Positions 6,900-12,838 of a stretch of 27,974 nucleotides of DNA are shown in pieces. The stretch lies in the NCBI GenBank assembly GCA_900547595.1, contig URHE01000020.1:1-27974 (forward strand), written 5' to 3'. The DNA is from an uncultured Desulfovibrio sp. (GTDB taxonomy: Bacteria; Desulfobacterota; Desulfovibrionia; Desulfovibrionales; Desulfovibrionaceae). Below the pieces are notes generated by a model. It was not told the origin of the DNA and did not search any database. It saw only the letters and a program-made list of their open reading frames with translations. Within the stretch, counting starts at the first letter, position 1, and each line of letters begins with the position of its first letter. Made by a program: the position numbers and the translations under genes.

Positions 6900-8405
6900 T
6901 TAGATTTTGTTGATGGCCTCGAAAGCGCGCTGGCCCGCTTCGTCAACGCGACCCAGTTGCGTCTGCAGTTCTTTCTCCAGCCGATAATCGGTTTCCAGAT
7001 ACCTGGTAAAAAGAATCTGGCTCCGGAAAACATTTCGGGAGACGCGCTCAAGCTCACAAGCCGCTGCCTGGAGGCTTTCGGCATTGCGCACCAAATCACG
7101 GTAGGGCTTTTCTATGCCGTTCTCTATCGCAAGGGTCATCGCAAGACCCGCAATCATGCCCCCTGACATTCCGCCAATAACTTCGAACACCGTCATGGCG
7201 AGAGTGCCAGAGGAAAGACCAAGAGAGGTTGCAACTCCAACGCCTGCGGCAGTCCCCACCGCGCCACCGGCAACCCCTGCTGATGTCATGAGGACGCCTT
7301 TTCCCTGACGGTCAAAAAATTCCTGGGTGGATATTTGCCCTGTGCCAAGGCGCACGAGGTCCTTGACAGCATCCACCGCGCAGGTCACGCCAACGGTGAC
7401 GGCATTCGTCTTGAACATGTTTTTCATGCCCTGCCGCGCCAGAACCTGCACAGCGGCCTCCTCTGAGCCATAGCGCACCATAAGACTCTGGACACCCGCA
7501 TTGGCCGATGCCTTGACGGCGCTGTCCGCAGCCGAAGCCACAGTCTCGCCCAGGATTTTCACGGTGGCCTCTTCCGCCGTGAGTTCGCCATTGTTCGCAA
7601 GCTGGATATATTTAAGCGTGTTTACCGAACCGCTCACCACGGCAGACATGGCGGCCGCCCCTACTGCTGCATTGCCCATCTGCTTGAGAGTGGATGCCGT
7701 CTGATATTTAGACTCAATATCTTTAAGCTTTTCAAGATTACCTTTTCCAAGTTCGTTAGCTTCACTCTTGGAAAGCGTCTTTGATTTTGCTTTGCCGTCT
7801 GTGAGAGTATCAGTTGTTTTTTCTGATGTCTGTTTAAACGATTCAGCAAGTTCAGCATCCCCTGCATCCGCTTTTTCTACAGAGCGCTGTTTTGAATAAT
7901 TTATAACTTCATTTTTCTGATTTTCTGGTACGATATAGGAGTCATTTTGACCATACTTAACGCTACCATCAGCAGTTTTTTGAGAGAGTTTACCGGCGGT
8001 CTTTTTTGCTGTTTTTTCGTATTTTAACTGCGATTTTGTTGTGATTTTTCCATCTTCAACAATCACAACATCAGGGTTATCATTGCTTCTTAAACCTTGT
8101 TCACGCCATTTCTGTTTATAACGATCTGTGATTGCTCGCGCATCACTCTCATTATAAATGGAATCGAGATTAAATGTCTCCGCATGAAATTCTTCGGCGA
8201 TATAGCCGCCTTTCTGCTCGATGCGACGATTGGTCTGCAACTCAGAACGAATATTTTCATTGCCCCTCGCAATCGCCTCCACCATCTGCGCCATTTCCCG
8301 CTTGGCAGCCTCAGGAAAGATAGGTTGGAGGGCAGCCGCTTGCTCAAAAGCGCGCTCGTACTTTTTTTCAAGGGATTCTTTCCTCATATCAAGCTCCGCA
8401 AGCAT
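6900..8405 (-). CDS. Hypothetical 501-aa protein: possible PD-(D/E)XK-like core plus glycine-rich hydrophobic region
   Basis: I chose the ATG at 8405 (MLAELDMRKES) because CGAGGATAACC sits directly upstream; upstream in-frame TTG and ATG codons at 8441 and 8435 lack a spaced ribosome-binding site. Residues 1-65 are charged helices. Residues 66-130 hold the motif GGYIAEEFHAETFNLDSI, then NPDVVIV (Asp112) and SQLKY (Gln126, Lys128). This E...D...QxK spacing recalls the PD-(D/E)XK nuclease core; the link is an inference. Residues 155-235 are a polar, charged linker. Residues 243-430 are Ala/Gly/Val-rich with hydrophobic stretches (for example SAGVAGGAVGTAAGVGVATS and FEVIGGMSGGMIAGLAMTLA), like glycine-zipper membrane segments. 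A helical tail follows. The protein is modular, like polymorphic or phage-associated toxins. It is the first gene of the cassette and AT-rich. The function is unknown. Confidence 0.85.
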   Translation of the reverse strand: MLAELDMRKESLEKKYERAFEQAAALQPIFPEAAKREMAQMVEAIARGNENIRSELQTNRRIEQKGGYIAEEFHAETFNLDSIYNESDARAITDRYKQKWREQGLRSNDNPDVVIVEDGKITTKSQLKYEKTAKKTAGKLSQKTADGSVKYGQNDSYIVPENQKNEVINYSKQRSVEKADAGDAELAESFKQTSEKTTDTLTDGKAKSKTLSKSEANELGKGNLEKLKDIESKYQTASTLKQMGNAAVGAAAMSAVVSGSVNTLKYIQLANNGELTAEEATVKILGETVASAADSAVKASANAGVQSLMVRYGSEEAAVQVLARQGMKNMFKTNAVTVGVTCAVDAVKDLVRLGTGQISTQEFFDRQGKGVLMTSAGVAGGAVGTAAGVGVATSLGLSSGTLAMTVFEVIGGMSGGMIAGLAMTLAIENGIEKPYRDLVRNAESLQAAACELERVSRNVFRSQILFTRYLETDYRLEKELQTQLGRVDEAGQRAFEAINKI

Positions 8406-8451
8406 GGTTATCCTCGGGCAGCAGTCAGGCTTCATCTCCAAAGCTGCGCAC

Positions 8452-8604
8452 TCAGGCTTCCACTTCTGGCTGGCTGCCTGATTCCAGCTCCAAAATTATG
8501 CTGTTGTCCGCCTGAGGATAAAACTTCTGCTTGCCAGACCAGACGCGCTCTTTATCATACTCGTCTACTCTGCCCGGCTTGAAGCGGATTCTGAATTTTT
8601 CGGT
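8452..8604 (-). pseudogene. WYL-domain transcriptional regulator, C-terminal remnant
   Basis: A minus-strand frame, open from 8604 to the TGA at 8454-8452, reads TEKFRIRFKPGRVDEYDKER, then VWSGKQKFYPQADNSIILEL, and ends SGSQPEVEA. The order 'v.irF.....Y..ERvW...Q.......g.iil.l.' is the end of a WYL domain, where ligand-sensing regulators carry an RxW-type motif. There is no start codon, an in-frame TGA lies just upstream (8607-8605), and the DNA-binding N-terminus is absent. The last residues do not look like the family. This is a decayed fragment 47 bp upstream of the two-gene cassette. WYL regulators often accompany defence loci, so it may be what remains of the cassette's own regulator. 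Confidence 0.5.
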
Positions 8605-9023
8605 TCATGCCACGGCAATTCCAGATTTCCCAATAGTTTTTAATTTTTTGTTTGAAGTTTCTTTGCAAGTCATTGTTTTTAAGTCAAGCAATCTTGAAAC
8701 TTGGTTTGCGTCTCCTCTTTGGCAAGGTACGCTGACCGTCCCAAAAAGGAGCGTGCTGTGGCTTTCAGGAAGATTCTGAAACTGTCTGCGCTGGTATGGA
8801 CATAGAAGCCTTGCGTCGGCATAGAGGATAGCCGGAATGGGCTACCAACTCATAGCAGTTTCGTGAAAATTTTTAACGGCAGGCTGCGGATTAATGTCTG
8901 AACTTGCCCGGAACCTCTTCTTCGCTTGACTTCGACATGGATCATTCCCGTATCCTTGTTATCGTGAATAGTGGAGAACCGGCTAAAGTAGTTTGGTGGT
9001 AAAAAATCAGTGCAAAATAAAAT
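8605..9023. other. Island edge with no recognisable gene
   Basis: About 420 bases of mixed, mostly AT-rich sequence lie between the WYL remnant and the tRNA-Pro terminator. Short frames exist on both strands: plus-strand YADRPKKERAVAFRKILKL near 8728-8784, and minus-strand MIHVEVKRRRGSGQVQTLI near 8890-8945. None has a ribosome-binding site plus start, and I recognise no family. It is probably debris of earlier insertions downstream of the tRNA gene. I see no repeat of the tRNA 3' end here. Confidence 0.45.
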
Positions 9024-9051
9024 AGGGGTTACGGCTTCTACCGTAACCCCT
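9024..9051 (-). terminator. Rho-independent terminator of tRNA-Pro
   Basis: The inverted repeat AGGGGTTACGG (9024-9034) and CCGTAACCCCT (9041-9051) forms an 11-bp stem with a 6-nt loop. Read leftward it is followed by TATTTTATTTTG, a good T-tract. It begins 10 bp after the encoded CCA of the tRNA. Confidence 0.85.
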
Positions 9052-9060
9052 TGCAAATCT

Positions 9061-9137
9061 TGGTCGGGATGAAAGGATTTGAACCTTCGACCCCTTGAAC
9101 CCCATTCAAGTGCGCTCCCAGACTGCGCTACATCCCG
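9061..9137 (-). tRNA. tRNA-Pro (anticodon GGG)
   Basis: Read leftward from 9137 the 77-nt sequence folds as a tRNA. The acceptor stem is CGGGATG paired with CATCCCG, followed by discriminator A and encoded CCA (9063-9061). The D arm contains AGCGCAG and GGGAGCGC. The anticodon stem CTTGA/TCAAG encloses the loop ATGGGGT, giving anticodon GGG for CCC/CCU proline codons. The T arm contains GGTTCAAATCC. It has its own promoter and terminator. It borders the AT-rich accessory block at its 3' side, the usual side for islands integrated at tRNA genes. Confidence 0.97.
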
Positions 9138-9147
9138 ACGCCCTTCC

Positions 9148-9176
9148 GTCCTACGCGCAGGCGCCCACCCTGTCAA
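9148..9176 (-). promoter_or_regulatory. tRNA-Pro promoter
   Basis: On the minus strand there is a consensus TTGACA -35 (9176-9171), a 17-bp spacer, and TAGGAC (9153-9148) as -10. The GC-rich stretch after the -10 may be a stringent-type discriminator, common for stable RNA genes (inference). The mature tRNA starts 11 bp beyond the -10. Confidence 0.75.
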
Positions 9177-9272
9177 GGGTTTTCTCGAACGGCGGCGCGG
9201 GGAGCGCGTTGCCGCCACGGCGCCGGAAAAATCCTCCGGAACGGGCCTGCCCCGGGCTGCGCGTGCGGAAGA

Positions 9273-9497
9273 TCACGACCAGGTGCTCACCACCAGGCCC
9301 GAATCGTACATGTTTTCCGCGCTGGCGCGGAACTGGTCCTGCATGAAGGACTGGACGCTGGCCTGCGAATCCAGCTGGGGCACAGCGGCCGTGACATCGC
9401 TGACGATGCTCGGCGCAAAGGAGATCGCCAGGGCGTCGCCGGGCGGCGTGTCCTGCACCACATCCAGGCCGCCCCAGAGTGGATCAAGCGCGATCAT
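9273..9497 (-). CDS. Hypothetical 74-aa protein
   Basis: The ATG at 9497 is preceded by GGAGGAGAACTGCC, a strong, well-spaced Shine-Dalgarno sequence; this is the main support that the gene is real. The product (MIALDPLWGGLDVVQDTPPG, then an Ala/Ser/Val-rich middle and FMQDQFRASAENMYDSGLVV) is acidic, has no signal peptide or membrane segment, and may form one or two helices in its C-terminal half. It lies 77 bp downstream of the M23 peptidase gene on the same strand and could be in its transcript. I recognise no family. The normal GC content shows it belongs to the core side and not to the AT-rich island. Confidence 0.7.
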   Translation of the reverse strand: MIALDPLWGGLDVVQDTPPGDALAISFAPSIVSDVTAAVPQLDSQASVQSFMQDQFRASAENMYDSGLVVSTWS

Positions 9498-9574
9498 GGC
9501 AGTTCTCCTCCGGCGTCCCTGCCGCCGGGTCCCGTTGCGCCGGAGCGTTGCCGCGCTTCCATCGCGAAAACGCG

Positions 9575-11038
9575 CTAACTCCGATGCCGTCCCGAACGCC
9601 GCGCGCGCCGTGGCGGTTTCTTTTCCTTTGCAGGCGGTGCCGGCGTTTCCGCCACTGGCGCCTCGGGAACCAAGCTGTCCACCGTATATTCGCCCAAATG
9701 ACGCCGTCCTTCAAGATAGTCGCGCGCGGCTGCCACGATTTTGTTGAACTCCCCCATATGCGCGCGGGAAACAGGAGCTCCGCGCGGATTGATGGCCTTG
9801 GCGGGATTGATGAAGGTGCCATTCTGGCGCAGCCGGAAGTCCAGATGCGGCCCGGTGGAAAGGCCGGTGCTGCCCACAAAGCCGATGACCTGGCCCTGGC
9901 GCACGCGCTGCCCTTTTTTCAGCCCCCGCGCATAGCCGGAGAGATGGGCATACATGGATTCAAGGCCCGCCGTGTGTCGGATGATGATCTGGTTGCCGTA
10001 GCCCCCGGCCCAGCCGCGTTTGACCACCACCCCCTCGCCCACGGCCTTGACCGGCGTGCCGGTGGGGGCGGCGTAATCCACCCCGAGATGGGGACGCCGG
10101 CTCCCGAGGATGGGATGCCGCCTGCTGTGGGTGAAGCGGGACGTGAGGCGGGTGAAGGCCAGCGGCGCCTGGAGCAGGGTCTTGTGGAGATTTTCGCCCC
10201 TGCTGTTGTAATGCTGGGGCCGGCCAGCGCCATCCCGGAACAGGAAAGCCTCGTAGGTTTTTCCCTTGTTGGTGAAGCTGGCCGCCAGCATGCGGCCGTA
10301 GCCCTTGTATTCGCCCTCGCGGTAGCGTTTTTCCACAAGGACGCGAAAGCTGTCGCCCTCCTGAAGGTCACGGATGAAATTGACCTCCGAACCGAACAGT
10401 TCCGCCAGGCGCAGGGCCAGCTGCGGGCTTTCGCCAATATCGGCGACGGCCTGGAAAAGGTTGTCGTCAATGACGCCTTCCGCCGTGTCGAGCAGGGTCA
10501 CATATTCGATGGGCTCCACCCGGGCCTCGGGTGTTTCGGTGCCTTCCACCACCAGGCGCCTGCGGCCGTCGATCTCGTATTCAAACCGCTTCACCCGGCC
10601 GGAATCGGGTTCGGTGACCACCACATAGGGCTGCCCCTCCCGAAAGGAGCGGAGGGAAAAAACGCGCCGGGCGGCGCTCACATACTGCTGGATGCCTTCG
10701 TCAGCGGCGTTGCCGAGAACTTTGGCAATGGTGTCGCCCTTTTCCACCACTCCGTGCGTGACAGCGTCGGTGGCGTCCGCTGTGGCCGACGGCGCGGGGA
10801 ACGCCGATCCGGAGGCGGGGAACGCCCGGGCGCTTTCCGCCACAGCCGCCGCAAACTGCCGCGCCCCTGTTTCCGCCGCCGCAGACTCTCCGGCAAAGGG
10901 AAGCTCCGTGCCGGTTTCAGGCGCAGTCTGCCCAACGGAAGAGAAGAGCGCTTCCACAGGCGCGCCCCCGGTCCTGAAGGCCAGAAACACGCCCATGCAC
11001 GCAATCAGCGCCAGACCCACCAGAAAAAATCGTTTCAT
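9575..11038 (-). CDS. M23-family murein endopeptidase with membrane anchor (MepM-like)
   Basis: The product is predicted to cut peptidoglycan cross-links in the periplasm. I chose the ATG at 11038 because a GAGG ribosome-binding site precedes it and the chain then starts with a proper membrane signal (MKRFFLVGLALIACMGVFLA); a longer in-frame ORF upstream lacks this. The 487 aa comprise an N-terminal anchor, an Ala/Pro-rich linker to about 110, a LysM/OapA-like segment starting VVEKGDTIAKVLG, a beta-rich middle domain, and a C-terminal M23 (LytM) domain with His317 and Asp321 in HLGVDYAAPTGTPV and a closing TGPHLDFRL motif. Here the usual HxH is His398-Leu-Asp400, so the second His is Asp. The tail after about 460 is Pro/Lys/Arg-rich. 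The gene is transcribed leftward from the dnaA control region. Confidence 0.9.
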   Translation of the reverse strand: MKRFFLVGLALIACMGVFLAFRTGGAPVEALFSSVGQTAPETGTELPFAGESAAAETGARQFAAAVAESARAFPASGSAFPAPSATADATDAVTHGVVEKGDTIAKVLGNAADEGIQQYVSAARRVFSLRSFREGQPYVVVTEPDSGRVKRFEYEIDGRRRLVVEGTETPEARVEPIEYVTLLDTAEGVIDDNLFQAVADIGESPQLALRLAELFGSEVNFIRDLQEGDSFRVLVEKRYREGEYKGYGRMLAASFTNKGKTYEAFLFRDGAGRPQHYNSRGENLHKTLLQAPLAFTRLTSRFTHSRRHPILGSRRPHLGVDYAAPTGTPVKAVGEGVVVKRGWAGGYGNQIIIRHTAGLESMYAHLSGYARGLKKGQRVRQGQVIGFVGSTGLSTGPHLDFRLRQNGTFINPAKAINPRGAPVSRAHMGEFNKIVAAARDYLEGRRHLGEYTVDSLVPEAPVAETPAPPAKEKKPPRRARRSGRHRS

Positions 11039-11053
11039 CGCCGCCTCGCGCGT

Positions 11054-11082
11054 TCTATATCCGGCCACGGCGCCCCTGTCCA
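11054..11082 (-). promoter_or_regulatory. Candidate promoter of the M23 peptidase gene
   Basis: The minus strand carries TGGACA (11082-11077), a 17-bp spacer and TATAGA (11059-11054). The motifs are good, but the predicted start point would lie only about 9 nt before the ATG at 11038, barely leaving the Shine-Dalgarno sequence in the transcript. The true promoter may be further upstream. Confidence 0.4.
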
Positions 11083-11146
11083 GTTGCGGGCGTTTTTCGT
11101 TTCCACGGCTGTGAAATGGGGGGGCCGCATCCAGTGCCGGCCCGGC

Positions 11147-11155
11147 TTTTCCACA
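11147..11155 (+). promoter_or_regulatory. DnaA box (TTTTCCACA)
   Basis: It matches the relaxed DnaA-box consensus TTWTNCACA in every position. It is one of two opposed boxes in the divergent gap upstream of dnaA and may serve origin function, dnaA autoregulation, or both. Confidence 0.6.
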
Positions 11156-11178
11156 TGGCTCCGGGGAGGAAAAGCGCC

Positions 11179-11187
11179 TGTGGAAAA
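11179..11187 (-). promoter_or_regulatory. DnaA box (TTTTCCACA), opposite orientation
   Basis: The plus-strand text is TGTGGAAAA, the exact reverse complement of the box at 11147-11155, with 23 bp between them. It ends 3 bp before the -35 of the candidate dnaA promoter, so bound DnaA could repress its own gene. Confidence 0.6.
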
Positions 11188-11190
11188 GTC

Positions 11191-11219
11191 TTGTTCCCGG
11201 AGACATTTCGTGCTATATA
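11191..11219 (+). promoter_or_regulatory. Candidate dnaA promoter
   Basis: TTGTTC (11191-11196), a 17-bp spacer and TATATA (11214-11219) predict transcription from about 11226 and a leader of about 60 nt to the dnaA ATG. It directly adjoins a DnaA box. Confidence 0.55.
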
Positions 11220-11286
11220 CCGCTGTTCGCGCGGGAAACATTTCGGCATTTGCCCGGGCCCTGCCCGCCCGCGCCTACCGGACGCC

Positions 11287-12684
11287 ATGCTGACTGTCGA
11301 AGAACTGAAACGCGAACTGCGGCCGCTCCTCGTCCCTTCCGCGGGGGCAGACGCTTCCCGCGACGATACGGCGCGGGAAGCCTGGCTTGACGCCCTGGCC
11401 CTGCGCCTGGAGAATGGGCGCCTTGTGGTGGGCTTTCCCCACAGCTATTTTGCCCGCTGGTTCAGCACGCACAAACGGACCAGCTTTGAAGCCGCGCTGT
11501 TCCGCTGTTTTCCCGATGCGCCGGGCATCATCTACGAAGATGCTCCCCTGGGCCGCGCCCTGCCTCCCATGACGGAAGTGTTCCGGACTGTCCGGGATGC
11601 CGCGCCCGCCGGCATCCATGGTTCCGGCTCTCATGGCGAAACTCCGGACGACAGCGGCGAGGATGCGTTCGCCCGGTTCATCGTCAATGCGCGCAATGCC
11701 TTCCCCCTTGCCACAGCGAAAAAGATCGCCGGGGAAGGTTTCCCGGACGGAGAGGCCGTCCTGCTTTTCTGCGGCAAGAGCGGCACGGGCAAAACACAGC
11801 TGTTGCGGGCCATGGCCGTCACCCTGGGACGGCGTCTCGCTCCTGAACGCGTCCTGATGCGCGGCGCGGCGCGGTTCTGCGCCGATATGGCCGCCGGCGG
11901 CGCCGCCTGGACGGAACAGTTCTGGCGCGACTGCGACGCCCTGCTTCTGGACGATGTGCAGGATATTGCCGGTGAGCCCGCCAGCCAGCGCGACCTCGCG
12001 GCCTGCATGGACGTGTGCCTGCATCCGCTCCCGGAGGAAAGGCGCCGGAAAAGCGCCGGAAATCCCCGCTGCGGGCGGCTGATGGTTTTTTCTCATGCCG
12101 GTCCGGCAACGGAACTTGCCCATCTGGAGGAACGGCTGCGCACCCGGCTGGAAAGCGGTCTTGTGCTCGAACTGCTTGAACCGGACCTCGATGTGCGCCT
12201 CCGCTACCTGCAGCGCGCCGTCCGGGAACGCGAGCTGGCCCTTTCGCGCGAGCAGATGCTGTATCTGGCGCAGCGCTGCGTCCAGTTCAGCCTGCTTCAG
12301 GGACTGCTCCGCAAGGTGGAAGCCTTCGCCGCGCTCAATGGCCGCCAGCCCATGCAGGCGGATCTGGAAAATATCGTCCGCACGGGCGGCAGTGTCCGGC
12401 CTGTGGGCTGCCGGGAGATACTCGGTTCCGTGGCCCGGGGCTTCAACCTCAGGGCGGAGGATATTCTGGGCGCGCGGCGCCGTCCGGACCTGGTGCTCGC
12501 CCGCCAGGTGGCCATGTATCTTTGCCGCCGCAAGCTCGGGCTCTCCTATCCGGAGCTCGGGCGCGCGTTCGGCGGCCGGGATCACAGCACCGTCATCCAT
12601 GCGGTCAAAAAGATTCGCAAACTTCTGGATACGGACAAAGTTGTGCACAATCTGGTGACGGAACTGGAAAATGCCGTCCCCTGA
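11287..12684 (+). CDS. dnaA: Chromosomal replication initiator DnaA (divergent ATPase motifs)
   Basis: DnaA binds origin boxes, melts DNA and loads helicase. The product is 465 aa. The start at 11287 (MLTVEELKRELRPLL) fits domain I length; its ribosome-binding site is weak. Domain I covers about 1-85, followed by a variable linker to about 125. The AAA+ domain III has Walker A GKSGTGKT (163-170), Walker B LLLDDVQDI (219-227) and the box VII arginine motif ERLRTRLESGL (about 282-292). Domain IV has ILGARRRPDLVLARQVAMYL and the signature GGRDHSTVIHAVKKI (about 429-443), which reads DnaA boxes. The Walker A differs from the nearly universal GGxGLGKTHL, and the segment after Walker B departs from DDIQFLAGKExTQ and carries an extra basic stretch (about 250-263). 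Domain IV is orthodox, so the identity is safe. It heads the rightward replication cluster. Confidence 0.93.
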   Translation: MLTVEELKRELRPLLVPSAGADASRDDTAREAWLDALALRLENGRLVVGFPHSYFARWFSTHKRTSFEAALFRCFPDAPGIIYEDAPLGRALPPMTEVFRTVRDAAPAGIHGSGSHGETPDDSGEDAFARFIVNARNAFPLATAKKIAGEGFPDGEAVLLFCGKSGTGKTQLLRAMAVTLGRRLAPERVLMRGAARFCADMAAGGAAWTEQFWRDCDALLLDDVQDIAGEPASQRDLAACMDVCLHPLPEERRRKSAGNPRCGRLMVFSHAGPATELAHLEERLRTRLESGLVLELLEPDLDVRLRYLQRAVRERELALSREQMLYLAQRCVQFSLLQGLLRKVEAFAALNGRQPMQADLENIVRTGGSVRPVGCREILGSVARGFNLRAEDILGARRRPDLVLARQVAMYLCRRKLGLSYPELGRAFGGRDHSTVIHAVKKIRKLLDTDKVVHNLVTELENAVP

Positions 12685-12838
12685 CCGCGCCCCGGAGGCG
12701 TTCCGGCAGTGCGCCGGGCCGGGCATGTGCGCCGGGTCAGCTCCCGGTGCGCAAGTCCGGATGGAAAAAATACAGGTTTTTCAATGAGCTGTCGCGGTTA
12801 AGCACAAACGTTCACTTTCAATAACAAGGATCAATTAA
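12685..12838. other. dnaA-dnaN spacer with hairpin and AT-rich stretch
   Basis: An imperfect hairpin (TGCGC-CGGG against CCCG-GTGCGCA, about 12727-12752) follows dnaA. The last 70 bases before dnaN are markedly AT-rich, with GAAAAA and TTTTTC as a small inverted repeat (about 12764-12782) and TTAAGCACA (12798-12806), one mismatch from a DnaA box. This is a possible unwinding region partnering the boxes upstream of dnaA. The end supplies the dnaN ribosome-binding site AAGGA. Confidence 0.4.

Noticed and set aside
8531..8779. 82-codon plus-strand frame in the island
   Set aside because: No ribosome-binding site, no family resemblance, and it overlaps the better supported WYL remnant on the other strand.
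4300..9060. Duplicate of the tRNA-Pro 3' end as an attachment site
   Set aside because: I looked for the TGGTCGGGATGAAAGG text elsewhere in the accessory block and found none; no integrase gene either.
11275..12726. 483-codon minus-strand frame opposite dnaA
   Set aside because: Antisense shadow of dnaA with low-complexity composition.
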